A stretch of DNA of 64,000 bases from Agathobaculum sp. NTUH-O15-33 (GCF_033193315.1 NZ_CP136187.1:3541501-3605500), one strand, 5' to 3'. Positions 1 through 9,656 are shown, numbered from the stretch's first letter. Numbers and translations are program-made. Notes: generated by a model from the sequence alone, not told the origin.

Positions 1-294
1 CTGCGAAATGAAGTTTGCGTCCTCACAGGCAATATACTTGCCGGCTTCCATATAGCGGTTGGCCTCTTCGATGGTCTTGGCTACCACGATGTCGCTGTCG
101 TCCACGCCGGCATACTTAAACGCGTTTACCGCGTTCTGTACCTGAATATCGGATACGATCGCCGGGGTGATGCCGTGCATCAGCACCATCTGGGTGACCA
201 TGCCGCGGCCCATCTGGCCTGCGCCGACAATACCGGTGCGGATCGTTTTGCCTTCCTGCTCACGCTTGATGAGTTTGTTGTTCATGTTAAGCAT
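1..294 (-). CDS. NAD(P)-binding dehydrogenase, homoserine-dehydrogenase-like (partial, C-terminus cut)
   Basis: Only the first 98 codons are in the window; the gene runs off the left edge. The start is the ATG at 294, eight bases after a GGAGG Shine-Dalgarno. After a short N-terminal tail there is a Rossmann glycine motif (GIVGAGQMGRGM, about residues 22-33), so it binds NAD(P). This resembles the SAF-domain 'predicted homoserine dehydrogenase' family (COG4091-like), which often sits next to sugar-alcohol PTS genes; the SAF domain itself would lie outside the window. It is the last visible gene of the glucitol-type PTS operon, 151 bases after the EIIA gene, so it probably acts on the imported polyol phosphate or a derivative. 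The substrate is unknown. Confidence 0.7.
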   Translation of the reverse strand, partial: MLNMNNKLIKREQEGKTIRTGIVGAGQMGRGMVTQMVLMHGITPAIVSDIQVQNAVNAFKYAGVDDSDIVVAKTIEEANRYMEAGKYIACEDANFISQ

Positions 295-445
295 AGTTTT
301 TTCCTCCATTTATGTAATTAAATAGCTTTCGTTGGTGAAAAAAGCCGTACTCCCCTACTGGCGGCGCGGCAAAACGCGCCGTCACAAGCGAATCAGGCTA
401 TTTTCTTTTTACCGGTACGTCTTTTGGAGGCGTGCCGCAGTGGGA

Positions 446-814
446 TCAATAGATCTCGATGGTACCGCCGACCGCAAGATCGGCCGCCGTGAGCTTTTCG
501 CCCTCCAGCATGATGCAGCCGGGGCGCTCGGGCTCCGCCCCGCCCTTAAAGCTGAGCGTGCAGTGGCCCAGCGCGCGCAGGGTCTCCTTGGCTTCGTCGC
601 CTACCGCGGTCACATCGTACACCTTGCCACAGATCATCAGGGTATCGCCGGGCGCGGGATCGGTGTGCAATTCGGCCTCCGTATGCAGAACGGCGATCTC
701 GGCCAGCTCTTCGGGAGCGTTTTCGTTAAAGAGAATGAGGAAGTTGCACTCTTCGTCTTCGAGAAAGCCGAGCGCGTCCGGTCCCCAACCGGTGATGGTG
801 GAACAGTACTTCAT
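446..814 (-). CDS. srlB: PTS glucitol/sorbitol-type EIIA component
   Basis: A 122-residue protein of the usual EIIA-Gut size. It is a soluble cytoplasmic phosphocarrier that takes phosphate from HPr and passes it to EIIB. The likely phosphorylated histidine is His44, in the context AVLHTEAEL, matching the conserved His of the SrlB/GutB family. It lies 57 bases after the EIIB gene and is followed by a dehydrogenase gene, so it is a distal member of the operon that starts with the SorC-type regulator at 4067. Whether the true substrate is glucitol or another polyol cannot be decided from the sequence. Confidence 0.92.
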   Translation of the reverse strand: MKYCSTITGWGPDALGFLEDEECNFLILFNENAPEELAEIAVLHTEAELHTDPAPGDTLMICGKVYDVTAVGDEAKETLRALGHCTLSFKGGAEPERPGCIMLEGEKLTAADLAVGGTIEIY

Positions 815-871
815 GCGGATTGCCTCCTTCGTAATGATGCGCCGCGGCGCGGCTGAATGATAAGGAAATTG

Positions 872-1888
872 TTATGCGGCGTACAAGCCGATGCTGAATA
901 CGAACGCGATGATAACGGACAGCGGGCCGGTGATGACGCGGGAGTACAGAACGGCGGGCACGCCAAGTTCGATGGTCTCTTCATCCGCTTCGCCGAGGGA
1001 CAGGCCCACCGGTACGAAGTCGCCGCCGACCTGCGCGTTGATCGCGAACAGTGCGGGCAGGGCGAACTGCGCCGGGATATTGCCAAGGCCGATCTCCGCG
1101 CCGAGCAGCGTGCCGACGACCTGCGCGATGACCGCGCCGGGGCCAAGCACCGGGCTGAGGAAGGGCAGCGCGCAGATCAGCGAGATCACGAGCATGCCGG
1201 GCAGTGTGGAGCACAGGGGCGAAATGGTGTTGGCGATCACATCGCCCAGACCGGAGGCCTGAATGATGCCGAGCAGCATCGAGGTGAAGGCCATGAACGG
1301 CAGGATGTTGCGAATGACCATATCGATCGAATCGCGGCCCGCCTGAAACAGCTTGCCGACCACCTTGCCGACGCCGATGCCGATCCGGGTGATGATGCCG
1401 GGCTTCTTCTGCTCGCGCATCGCGGCGATCTCAGCCTTGGCCTGATCCTTGCTCTTGGGCTCGCTGACCTTGGGCGCGGCGGGAGCGGCGGGGGCAGCCG
1501 AGGAAGCGGCCGCGACCGCGCCTTCGTCCGCGTAGCTGATGTCGGTTTCCTTTACATCGGACACATACAGGTCCTCGGTGATAAACTTGGCCAGAGGGCC
1601 GGTCGCGCCGGAGGGCATGAGGTTGACAGTCAGGATTTTTTTCTTAGGGTAAACGCCGCAGCGCGCGGTGCCGCCGCAGTCGATGACCGCGATCAGGACC
1701 TCGTCGTCGGGCGCGCCGCCCTTGAAGCCGTCCACAACGGTGCCGCCGGTCATTTCAGCCAGCTTGATCGCAACCGGGTGGATACCGCCGATGGTCAGGC
1801 ACAGGATCTTATTTTTCTTCTCGGTGGGCACCGCCGTGATCGGGCCGCCCCAGCCGCCTTGTCCGTGACGAATCGTTACAGCTTTCAT
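872..1888 (-). CDS. srlE: PTS glucitol/sorbitol-type EIIB component with C-terminal membrane part
   Basis: A 338-residue protein. The N-terminal about 110 residues form the EIIB domain, with the phosphorylatable cysteine predicted at Cys71 in the motif DCGGTARCG. An Ala/Pro/Lys-rich linker near residues 125-155 leads to a C-terminal hydrophobic half with several membrane segments ([28 protein letters not shown]). This domain order is typical of SrlE. Its ATG overlaps the stop of the upstream EIIC gene by one base (TAATG), which indicates translational coupling. It forms the membrane complex with EIIC and receives phosphate from EIIA. Confidence 0.93.
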   Translation of the reverse strand: MKAVTIRHGQGGWGGPITAVPTEKKNKILCLTIGGIHPVAIKLAEMTGGTVVDGFKGGAPDDEVLIAVIDCGGTARCGVYPKKKILTVNLMPSGATGPLAKFITEDLYVSDVKETDISYADEGAVAAASSAAPAAPAAPKVSEPKSKDQAKAEIAAMREQKKPGIITRIGIGVGKVVGKLFQAGRDSIDMVIRNILPFMAFTSMLLGIIQASGLGDVIANTISPLCSTLPGMLVISLICALPFLSPVLGPGAVIAQVVGTLLGAEIGLGNIPAQFALPALFAINAQVGGDFVPVGLSLGEADEETIELGVPAVLYSRVITGPLSVIIAFVFSIGLYAA

Positions 1889-2421
1889 TAGTTGTCACCT
1901 CCGCGTCCGGCCTTTTTGATCATGTTCAGGTAAATCTTCTCCGTCAGGATGCCGCGAATCAAAATGACGATCACGCCCACGATGAAATAGCGCACAGCCA
2001 GATCGCCCAGCGACAGGCCCAGCGTCGTAATACCGGCGGCAATGCCCATGTACACAAACAGCTCGCCCGCGTTGGCGTGCGGGAACAGGCCGGTGACCGG
2101 GTGCAGGAAGGATACGCAGGAATCGTAATAAGCGGGCTTATACTTCTGGTCGACGAAACGGCCGAAGGTATAGCACATCGGGTTGCCGAGGAACAGTACC
2201 GCGAGGATCGGGAGCAGTGTATAGCGCAGGACCATGACGTTCGTGATCTTCTTGACGAAGCGCTCAACGCGCTCCTCGCCGATCAGCTTAATGATAGAGT
2301 TGACAGCCGTCATCAGGCAGATGACCATCGGAATGATACCGGTGACCCATCCCATAAACGTCTCTCCGCCGGCTTGGAACAACGACATAAAGCCGTTGGC
2401 GAGCCAAGTGATAAATTGCAT
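1888..2421 (-). CDS. srlA: PTS glucitol/sorbitol-type EIIC component
   Basis: A membrane permease of 177 residues, the usual SrlA size, with several hydrophobic helices. I chose the ATG at 2421 ([11 protein letters not shown]) because a GAAAGGGG Shine-Dalgarno lies seven bases upstream; the ATG at 2445 has no such site. It makes the translocation channel of the EIIABC complex together with the downstream srlE product. The 199-base gap to the upstream gutM gene holds a 12-bp hairpin and could carry a secondary promoter or attenuator. Confidence 0.92.
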   Translation of the reverse strand: MQFITWLANGFMSLFQAGGETFMGWVTGIIPMVICLMTAVNSIIKLIGEERVERFVKKITNVMVLRYTLLPILAVLFLGNPMCYTFGRFVDQKYKPAYYDSCVSFLHPVTGLFPHANAGELFVYMGIAAGITTLGLSLGDLAVRYFIVGVIVILIRGILTEKIYLNMIKKAGRGGDN

Positions 2422-2557
2422 GTTGTTACCCCTTTCTAAAATCATCCTCTTTATATCTGGTATCTATGCGGGATTCTATATAGAATCGGTCCGGGCGCTT
2501 TGGCCGCGTTTTGGGGCAGCGGGAGATACCCTTTCACACGTAACCACGCGTTGTCCT

Positions 2558-2594
2558 GCCGCCGTCGGAGCGGGGCCCCATATCCGACGGCGGC
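2558..2594 (-). promoter_or_regulatory. Hairpin between gutM and srlA
   Basis: A 12-bp perfect stem (2558-2569 with 2583-2594) with a 13-base loop lies in the 199-base gap between gutM and srlA. There is no U-run after it in the minus direction, so it is not a classical terminator. It may be an attenuator or mRNA-processing or stability element separating regulator genes from transport genes. Confidence 0.5.
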
Positions 2595-2620
2595 GGGACT
2601 TAGCCCGGCCGCTTCCTATA

Positions 2621-3082
2621 TCAAACGCTGGGGGCGGGTTCCGGTTCGGCCGCGCCCACGGGCTCGGTCTCGAGCAGTTCGGGCTTTTTCAGGCGCAGTT
2701 CCAGCGCTTCGATCGCTTGTATGTAGCCCTTATGGCGCTTGCGCTGTTTTTTATCAAAGGTCTCAAACAGCGCTAAAAAGGAATCGATGCTCGCGCCCAC
2801 AAAGGGATGGCCGAGAAAGTCCTTCCGGGGTTTGAAATGGGTCAGAAAGGTCAAGCCTTCCATCACTTCGACGCCGGTGATCACGCCTGCCGAATCGCAG
2901 GCGACGAGCACCAGATTGCCGGATAAAAACCGGCCCTTGGTCTGACCTACGCCTACGTTGCCGAGCTTGTGCATGCGCCGTATGGCTTTCTTATAATTTT
3001 GAATCTGGAACCAGCCGCCGACCGCCTGCATCACAAACAATGCGAGCGCCACCAGAAAGATCAGTTTCAGTTCATTCGACAT
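2621..3082 (-). CDS. gutM: GutM-family glucitol operon activator
   Basis: A 153-residue GutM-family protein. The N-terminus is one hydrophobic helix (LIFLVALALFVMQAVGGW), followed by a soluble domain with the family pattern GNVGVGQTKGRFLSGNLVLV. In enterobacteria GutM activates the glucitol operon together with GutR. The start at 3082 (MSNELK) follows AAAGGAG; the longer ATG at 3130 lies inside the upstream gene. It overlaps the end of the SorC-type regulator by 11 bases. The C-terminal tail is Glu/Pro-rich. Confidence 0.85.
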   Translation of the reverse strand: MSNELKLIFLVALALFVMQAVGGWFQIQNYKKAIRRMHKLGNVGVGQTKGRFLSGNLVLVACDSAGVITGVEVMEGLTFLTHFKPRKDFLGHPFVGASIDSFLALFETFDKKQRKRHKGYIQAIEALELRLKKPELLETEPVGAAEPEPAPSV

Positions 3083-4067
3083 GGTGCTTCTCCTTTCCCA
3101 ATTCGACGAGGCGCTGCGCGCATTCCTCATCGGTTACCAATATATTGATATAACCGCCTTGCAGCGCGCCGTATACGGCTTCCGCCTTGTGCAGGCCGCT
3201 GCCGATGCCGATTTTGTTTTCCACCGTGCGCAGCTGCGAAAGCGGCATGCCCGCGACGCGGTCGTTAAACGCCTGATATTGTTCCGTTTCACCGTTGCGG
3301 TCGTAGAATTGGAGCGACAGGTCGCCGACGATGCCCTCCTCGACCAGCTGGTTGATCTGTTCGGCGGTGATATAGCCCGCCTTGATCATCGTAGAGCCCG
3401 CGCGGTTGGGGATGCCGATGCCCATGATGACCGTTTTGATCTCCTTATAATACTGGATGATGCGCTGCATCGCTTTTTCCTTCATAAAGCCCTTTAGGAT
3501 CTTTTGATCGGAAAAAACCGCGGGCGCGAAAAATTCCACATATTCAGCGCCGAACAGCTGGGCAAATTCGAGCGCGATCTGGTTGGAATGGATGTTGACC
3601 GTCGAACTGCGGCCCGAGCTGATACCGCCTAGGATCGGCACAAAGGTGCAGGCGATGCTGTCCGCCGACTGGCGCGGGCTGCAGCATACGTTGTGCAGCG
3701 TCATACCCATGGACACGCCGACGACGTCGCCGTCGCGCAGGTAGGTTTCTAGCAGACGGATGGTGGCGGAGCCAAGCTCCGTCATATGATCGAACCGGGT
3801 GGATAGCGGGCTGTTTTCGACGACCACGGCCTCCTTCAGGCCGTAAAGCTGCTCCAGCTCCTGTTCGAGGCGGCTGTACTCCAGACTGTTCGGGCTGAGC
3901 ACCTGCACCACGACCATGCCCATTTCCCGGCCCGCCGCCAGCATCCGGGAAACCGAAACGCGGGATATCCCAAGCCGGTCGGCGATTTCCTGCTGCCCGA
4001 TATGCTCCTCATAATACAGCTTGCAGCATTTGTAAATTAAACGGGGATCATCGACTACTTTTCTCAT
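3072..4067 (-). CDS. SorC-family sugar-responsive transcriptional regulator
   Basis: A 331-residue DNA-binding protein. The N-terminal helix-turn-helix covers about residues 20-50 (GQQEIADRLGISRVSVSRML); the rest is the SorC sugar-phosphate-binding domain (motifs GDVVGVSMGMTL, PILGGISSG and GIGSGLHKAEAVYG). It heads the polyol PTS operon and probably senses the phosphorylated substrate. The adjacent gutM gene suggests a two-regulator system like enteric GutR/GutM. A plausible promoter is annotated upstream at 4129-4157. Confidence 0.9.
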   Translation of the reverse strand: MRKVVDDPRLIYKCCKLYYEEHIGQQEIADRLGISRVSVSRMLAAGREMGMVVVQVLSPNSLEYSRLEQELEQLYGLKEAVVVENSPLSTRFDHMTELGSATIRLLETYLRDGDVVGVSMGMTLHNVCCSPRQSADSIACTFVPILGGISSGRSSTVNIHSNQIALEFAQLFGAEYVEFFAPAVFSDQKILKGFMKEKAMQRIIQYYKEIKTVIMGIGIPNRAGSTMIKAGYITAEQINQLVEEGIVGDLSLQFYDRNGETEQYQAFNDRVAGMPLSQLRTVENKIGIGSGLHKAEAVYGALQGGYINILVTDEECAQRLVELGKEKHHVE

Positions 4068-4128
4068 GGTATCCCCCTCTTTTTATCACTTTTTGGTGTT
4101 CTTTTCCGTTTTCCCTTGATCTGATTTG

Positions 4129-4157
4129 AGTATAGTACCCATGCATCTTTTTTGCAA
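4129..4157 (-). promoter_or_regulatory. Promoter of the PTS operon (TTGCAA-N17-TATACT)
   Basis: On the minus strand, TTGCAA (4152-4157) and TATACT (4129-4134) are separated by exactly 17 bases. The -10 box lies about 60 bases upstream of the SorC-type start codon at 4067. The rest of 4158-4374 is an AT-rich divergent intergenic region in which I see no gene. Confidence 0.6.
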
Positions 4158-4374
4158 TAGTTTCAGTGCTGAACATATGTAAAAATGCGTACAAATGGGG
4201 CCGATTTCATTATCATTTGTAAGCACTCTGTTTGAAAAACACAATTTAGGGGCCGGTTTTCTGTGCACTTTTACCCTCATCTTTTCCATGTGTTTCCATA
4301 CGCTTTTGCATCTGTTCCGCGCGATGCAGGGATCGTGATGCATGATCTCGTTTGTTCTCCCTCGCCCAAGGCGC

Positions 4375-4403
4375 TTGCGCGGCGTAAACAATGGGTGTAG
4401 AAT
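4375..4403 (+). promoter_or_regulatory. Promoter of the Crp/Fnr-thioredoxin unit
   Basis: TTGCGC (4375-4380) and TAGAAT (4398-4403) are spaced by 17 bases, 31 bases upstream of the ATG at 4435. It is divergent from the PTS operon promoter. Confidence 0.5.
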
Positions 4404-4434
4404 AGGAGCACTTCTGAAACCAAGGAGGGATACC

Positions 4435-5103
4435 ATGGCGCTTGATACTTATTTGCCGTTTTGGAACCGGCTTACAGAGGCGCAGCAGCGTTTGCTGCAA
4501 AACGCCGCGCGTGAGGAGCGTTACCCCGCGGGCGCGGTCCTGCACAACGGATCGGCGGACTGCATCGGCTTTCTCTTGGTAACGAGCGGACAACTGCGCG
4601 CCTACCTGCTCAGTGAGGACGGCAAGGAGCTGACGCTTTACCGCCTGTTTGAGCGGGATATATGCCTGCTTTCCGCCTCGTGCATGCTGCGCGGCATCGA
4701 TTTTGACATCACGGTGGAGGCCGAACGCGACACCGTGGTCTGGCATATCCCGCCGGAAACCTATAAGCGGCTGATGGACCAATCGCTCGCCGTAGCGGCT
4801 TACACCAACGAACTCATGGCTTCGCGCTTTTCCGATGTGATGTGGCTGATGGATCAGGTGATGAACAAAAAACTGGATTCCCGCTTATCCGCCCTGCTGA
4901 TCGAGGAGCAAGCGCTCGCCGGGAGCGACGCGCTGCACATCACCCACGAACAGCTCGCGCATCATCTCGGCAGCGCGCGCGAAGTCGTGACGCGGGTGTT
5001 GAAATACCTGCAAGGCGAAGGGCTTGTCCGGCTGACCCGGGGCACGATCGAAATACTCGATCGCGCGCGCCTTGCGGCGCTGGCGGCGGACAGTCTGCGC
5101 TGA
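4435..5103 (+). CDS. Crp/Fnr-family transcriptional regulator
   Basis: A 222-residue protein. A cyclic-nucleotide-binding-type beta-roll covers about residues 10-130, followed by a dimerisation helix and a C-terminal winged helix-turn-helix (ITHEQLAHHLGSAREVVTRV, about 168-187). There is no N-terminal cysteine cluster of the classical FNR kind; the three Cys residues (in ADCIGF and DICLLSASCM) are inside the sensor domain. Start at 4435 after AAGGAGG; an ATG at 4342 is unsupported. A thioredoxin gene follows after 84 bases on the same strand, suggesting a redox or nitrosative-stress role; this is inference. Confidence 0.88.
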   Translation: MALDTYLPFWNRLTEAQQRLLQNAAREERYPAGAVLHNGSADCIGFLLVTSGQLRAYLLSEDGKELTLYRLFERDICLLSASCMLRGIDFDITVEAERDTVVWHIPPETYKRLMDQSLAVAAYTNELMASRFSDVMWLMDQVMNKKLDSRLSALLIEEQALAGSDALHITHEQLAHHLGSAREVVTRVLKYLQGEGLVRLTRGTIEILDRARLAALAADSLR

Positions 5104-5187
5104 ACTGTGACTAAGTCACGGAAAGGGCGGGCGTTTTGCGGTATCCTTATCTCAACAAAAACAAATGCGATAAAGGAGCGAAACAAG

Positions 5188-5496
5188 ATGTCTGTTTTTT
5201 CTGTTCATGAAGGTAATTTTGAAGCCGAGGTATTACATGCCGGTCAGCCCGTGCTGCTCGATTTCTGGGCGCCGTGGTGCGGACCCTGCCGCATGCTCGG
5301 CCCCGTGGTGGAGGAAATCGCCCAGACGCATCCCGAAGTCAAGGTGGGCAAGGTGAACGTGGATGAAGAGCCCGCGCTCGCCGCCCGGTTCGGCGTGATG
5401 GGCATCCCCGCCCTGTTCTACCTAAAGGACGGCGAGGTCGTATCCTCCGCCGTGGGCGCGCGTCCCCGCGCCAGCGTGGAGGCCATGCTTAAATAA
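5188..5496 (+). CDS. trxA: Thioredoxin
   Basis: A 102-residue single-domain thioredoxin with the WCGPC active site at Cys31-Cys34, the FWAPW lead-in and the cis-proline loop GIPALFY. It reduces protein disulfides in the cytoplasm. The ATG at 5188 follows AAAGGAGCG; the longer reading from 5107 has no Shine-Dalgarno. It is the second gene after the Crp/Fnr-type regulator and is followed by a strong hairpin at 5511-5560. Confidence 0.96.
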   Translation: MSVFSVHEGNFEAEVLHAGQPVLLDFWAPWCGPCRMLGPVVEEIAQTHPEVKVGKVNVDEEPALAARFGVMGIPALFYLKDGEVVSSAVGARPRASVEAMLK

Positions 5497-5510
5497 ACAC
5501 ACCATAACCA

Positions 5511-5560
5511 TATATAAGGGAAGCGGCGCGAAGGGTTCTTTTGCACGCTTCCCTTATATA
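5511..5560 (+). terminator. Long hairpin after trxA
   Basis: A 15-bp perfect inverted repeat (5511-5525 with 5546-5560) begins 15 bases after the trxA stop; a short T-rich run follows at 5569-5574. The 20-base loop contains a GCGCGAAGGGTTCTTTT core that recurs in the hairpin elements at 34105-34203 and 44851-44944, so this may be a dispersed repeat used as a terminator. Confidence 0.65.
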
Positions 5561-5709
5561 TCTCCGAATTTTTTCTAATTCATTACAAAAGTTACGCGCA
5601 GCGCCCAAAAAGAAACCGATATGTAACCGCCCCGGTGTAAGATGATTTTATGATAAAGGAAATCTCGGCGCCGTATCGGCGACATCTCATTGAGGGTGGG
5701 GGGCATACC

Positions 5710-8516
5710 ATGAAACAAAATCGTTTACTGGCAGGGCTGCTATCTCTTCAAATGCTTCTGGCATTTGCGCCGGCTTATGCGCTGGCGGCGGAAGAGACTT
5801 TGACCAACGGCCAGATTGTTAAGAGCAGCGCCGAGCAGACGGCGGAAGAAACGCTGGAAAACGGCCTGCTCTCCATCAATAAGCAGGTTCTTGCCACAGA
5901 AGAGGAAAACCGGTTTCAAATCCAGTTGGATGTAACCACGGCCGAGGATCTGCGGCAAATGGAGCTGCCCGCAAACGCGGCGGTATTTGTTCTGGTGGAT
6001 AAATCGTCGAGCCTGAACGGCAGTTCAGAGATCATCCCTGATTTGGAGGAGCTGCGCGACGTTGTGGCGCAATTTGATCTGCCGGTAAGCGCGGAGGATT
6101 TCCCTGCCCGTACGGACTATGCCAAAGAAACCGGCGCTCTCACCGATGTGGATGATATGTTGAACGCCAATTTCGCATACGAAGAGACCGATCCTACTGA
6201 TGAATACGCGGTGCGCGCCGATACTTCTCTTCATTTGTCCGCGGTCAAGCAAGCGGTTTACAACTGCTACCATCGCCGCGCTTGGTTCGAGCGCAAAGCG
6301 GTGATCGACTTTTTGGATGAATATACAGCGGATGATTCTGCGGACCGTTATTTTGCGCTTGGCGTTTTTCATCAGGACGCTTCGGTAAAAGCGGATTGGC
6401 AGAAGGTCGATTCCGATTGGCAGGACGACGACAGCCTCTATACCACCGTGACCGACTATACCAAGAACGAAGAGCCGTGGAACACGAATACGCAGAAGAA
6501 TTTTCAAAACGATCCCTCCCCCTGACCTATACAAGGGGCAGCGGCAGCAACCTTGAAGCCGCTTACCTGCTGGCCCGCAATATGATGTATAAAGCGTTTA
6601 ACGAACAAAGCGGCGAGCTGGCAAGCGCCAATGTGCCCGCGGCAAACCGCCACGTAATCATTGTTTCCGACGGCGAGCCGAGCTGGAGCTGCTCGGCCGA
6701 TGCAAAAGATGCGGCGAACAGCGACTGGTCGGACACCGGCAAGATCAAGGGAGATAAAACCACCTACGGGCAGGCTTATACCGAGGACCAGTTGGAGTCC
6801 ATGGCCGAGATCGCCCAAAGCGACGATTTTTCGCTGGACGTTGTTTGGTACGGCGAAGCAACGCTGGGCAATTCCATTTATAAGGACGATCCCGAGCGCT
6901 TTGCGGATTCCTTTCAGGGCACTGAGGATGAAGACCTGTCCCAGCTTGGCATGAGCGGTATTTTCCGCGAGCTGGCTTCCATCGAGTCGATCGCTTATCC
7001 GTGGTCGGTCAGCGATCCCATGGGCGAGTATATTGAATTTACCGGCGCGCCGGAGCAGGACGGCGTACCGCAGCGCGCGGTCACGGAGAAAAACGGCGCG
7101 CTTGTCTGGGATTTGACCCAGTGCACGCCGGTTGAAACGACCGAAATGGAGATCGAGAACGGCAGCCGCACCCTCTCGCACTACCGGCTCACCTATTTCA
7201 TCGCGCTTGATAACCGCGCGGACGGCTTTGTCAGCCGCGCGGCTCTCGATACCAACGGCGAGACCGTACTGACCTACACCGTGACCAGCATGACCGACGG
7301 CGCGGTAAACGACTATGAAAAGCGCACGGCCCGTTTCGATATCCCGCAGGTACAGGGCTATCTCGCGGATGTGACCATTCAAAAAGCGACGGGTACCGGC
7401 GCGCCGCTCTCTGGCGCGACCTTTGCTCTAACCGATGCCGGTGGCAAGACCCGCACCGCCGTATCGGATGAGACCGGCGCGGTCAAATTTGAAAAGCTCC
7501 CTTCGGGCTATGCCTATACGCTGACCGAGACCGCCGCTCCGGCGGGCTACGACCGCAGCGAAGCAAGCTACGCCGTGCAGGTGCGCTATGGCGCGGTCTC
7601 CTTTGGCGAGGACGGCGCGCCCACGCTGACCGTTGTAAACACCGCCACCGGCGGCAGCAACGGCGGCGACAACGGCGGCGGTAACAACAGCAACCATGGT
7701 AACAATAATAACAACACCGTAAACATTGAAGACGAACAAACCCCGCTCGCCGCGGCGCTCGATTCGGACGATCACTTTGCATACATCATCGGTTACCCGG
7801 TGGACTATCGCACCGGCGAGAAAACAGAGGATAAGACCCTGTGGCCCGTCCGGCCCGAGCAAAACATCGATCGGCAGGAGGTGGCGACCATCTTCTTCCG
7901 CCTGCTGACTTCGGACTCCCGCATAGAAAACTGGTCGCAAACCAATTCTTTCCCCGATGTGGCGGCGTCCCGCTGGTCGAACAACGCGATTTCGACCATG
8001 ACGAACGCGGGCATTCTGAACGGCTATGAGGACGGCGCCTTCCGCCCTGAACAGGCGATCACCCGTGCCGAGTTCGCCGCGATCGCGGCCCGTTTCGATT
8101 CCTCGCTTTACGTTGGCGAACACCAATTCTCCGATATCGGCGGACACTGGGCGGCGGAGTACATCGACCGCGCGGCCCAAAAGGGCTGGGTCAACGGCTA
8201 TCCGGACGGTACCTTCCGCCCCGACCAGCCGATCACCCGCGCGGAAGCCATGACGCTGATCAACGCCGTTTTGGGCCGACGCACCCATGCGGAGAATATG
8301 CTGAATGAGATGAACCACTGGCCGGATAACGCGCCGGACGCTTGGTACTACGAAGCGGTGCAGGAAGCCACCAACGGCCACGATTATGAACGCGAAAACC
8401 CGACGGCCTACGAAACTTGGACCGCCATGCAGTCCGCACGCGATTGGTCCCTGCTCGAACGTCAATGGTCTGTCGCCGCTGCCGCAAAAAATGAAGCAGC
8501 CGCGCAGACCGCCTGA
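5710..8516 (+). pseudogene. Frameshifted S-layer-anchored VWA/SpaA-like surface protein
   Basis: Two overlapping reading frames together make one surface protein of roughly 935 residues. Frame 1 (5710-6525) has a signal peptide (MKQNRLLAGLLSLQMLLAFA) and the start of a von Willebrand A domain with a DKSSS MIDAS motif. After about 6505-6523 the reading must move back one base, and the frame ending at 8516 continues the VWA domain (HVIIVSDGEPS), then a SpaA/Cna-B-like beta domain (about 7360-7640), a Gly/Asn-rich linker and about three SLH repeats that bind cell-wall polymer. The break lies in a C-rich run (CCCTCCCCC), so a one-base loss is likely: a real mutation, or a sequencing error in an intact gene. 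Both halves keep good domain sequence, so the break is recent. Confidence 0.85.
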
Positions 8517-8549
8517 TCAAGCTTCCACCCTCCCAGCCGGAAACGGCAG

Positions 8550-8600
8550 CCGGGCCGCAGAGAAAAGCACACGCTGCTTCTCTGCGGCCCGGTATTTTTT
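8550..8600 (+). terminator. Rho-independent terminator after the SLH protein
   Basis: A 15-bp GC-rich stem (8550-8564 with 8578-8592) is followed by TATTTTTT. It begins 33 bases after the stop of the surface-protein gene. Confidence 0.9.
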
Positions 8601-8683
8601 ACCCGCCGCGTGAAATCAGGAAACTTTTGGGCGGCGGTTTCGTCTATTAAGATATCAAACAAACGATCGTGGGAGGAATGGCT

Positions 8684-9301
8684 ATGAAACGAATGGTCGC
8701 AAGGATCGCCGCCGCGCTAGCCGCGCTGGCACTATCGGGCTGCGGCAGCGCGCCCGGCGATAAAACCAGCGAGGTCACCGACCCTAAACTGTATTTTGAC
8801 GCCACTGTTTTAGAGGTGCGGGAGCATTCCGTTTTGGTCGAGCCGCTCGAAGGCGCGGAGGAGGGAAACACCGCCGACCAGATCAGCGTTGGCACCGACA
8901 GTATCAGCGAAGAAAGCTCGGTCGGAACCTTAGCGGCCTTGCGGCCCGGCGACACGATCCGCATCGGCTATCATGGCGGTATCACGGAAACCTATCCCGC
9001 CGGGATCGACTCCGCCTTTGCGATAACCTTTACCGACGACGCGGCGGCCGGGCAATCCGATCTTGCCCCTATGGTCATGGTAGACGGCGCGCTCTACTAC
9101 GATACAGGCGAGGAAAGCACCATAGACGGCCGCTGCGGCGTGATGGACGGCGAGATCACCTCGGCTGTGAGCGCCTCCGAGATCCCGGCAACAGACGATC
9201 AGTCCAACTTTGGCACCGGCTATGGGTACCAATATACCGGAGAAGGCCAAATTGAAATTTATATGAATGAAAAGTGGATGGTATTTGAGGAAAGAGAGTG
9301 A
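8684..9301 (+). CDS. Secreted lipoprotein of unknown function
   Basis: A 205-residue protein with a lipoprotein signal: basic N-terminus MKRMVARIAAALAALALSGC with the lipidation cysteine at position 20. The next 90 residues (YFDATVLEVREHSVLVEPLEG, then a stretch ending in RPGDTIRIGYHG) resemble the small beta-barrel of YobA/DUF3221-type proteins, which is a weak resemblance. The acidic C-terminal half is not recognised. I chose the ATG at 8684, six bases after GGGAGGA. It sits alone between a terminator and the first copy of a MITE-like repeat. Confidence 0.75.
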   Translation: MKRMVARIAAALAALALSGCGSAPGDKTSEVTDPKLYFDATVLEVREHSVLVEPLEGAEEGNTADQISVGTDSISEESSVGTLAALRPGDTIRIGYHGGITETYPAGIDSAFAITFTDDAAAGQSDLAPMVMVDGALYYDTGEESTIDGRCGVMDGEITSAVSASEIPATDDQSNFGTGYGYQYTGEGQIEIYMNEKWMVFEERE

Positions 9302-9345
9302 TCCTGCATCGATCAAGCCGTCTTTTTGATTTTTCGTACCTATAC

Positions 9346-9526
9346 AGCAAGGGCGCGTTGCAAAACAAAAGAATGTTCCAAATTCTTGTCATTCTGAGGA
9401 GCGAAGCGACGCAGAATCTCGCGCGAACGCGCGGTTTCCACGTTTATTCCGCGCGTTCGCGCGAGATTCTTTACTTCGTTCAGAATGACATACGGCATTC
9501 CTTTTATTTTGCAACGCGCCCTTGCT
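9346..9526. repeat. MITE-like palindromic element, copy 1
   Basis: A 181-bp element bounded by a perfect 20-bp terminal inverted repeat (9346-9365 with 9507-9526, core GGGCGCGTTGCAAAA). Inside, a second large palindrome carries GAATCTCGCGCGAACGCGCG and its reverse complement, flanked by TCATTCTGA-type sequences. It encodes no transposase and begins 44 bases after the lipoprotein stop. Copies 2 and 3 are at 11406-11625 and 45788-45964; copy 3 lies in the opposite orientation. Confidence 0.85.
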
Positions 9527-9582
9527 TCGTGGTATTGGTTGCGGGCACACCTCTCTCTATGGTATTTGTTCGCTTCCTTATG

Positions 9583-9620
9583 CATACTAATATATTAATT
9601 CATAAGATGCTTGTTGTCAA
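9583..9620 (-). promoter_or_regulatory. Leftward promoter with embedded GntR-type operator
   Basis: On the minus strand, TTGACA (9615-9620) and TAATAT (9592-9597) are 17 bases apart. The -10 region lies in the operator sequence ATACTAATATATTAAT (9584-9599), which also occurs at 22193-22208 and 23260-23275. No gene is read leftward from here; the transcript would run into the MITE-like element. Confidence 0.6.
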
Positions 9621-9656
9621 TCCCCCTTTCGTTCATTTATATCCGGCAATCCACTC

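Noticed and set aside
857..1891. 344-codon plus-strand open frame
   Set aside because: Shadow of the PTS EIIB gene, which has the conserved cysteine motif.
4086..4436. 116-codon minus-strand ORF between the SorC-type and Crp/Fnr genes
   Set aside because: It covers both divergent promoters, has no ribosome site and no recognisable domain.
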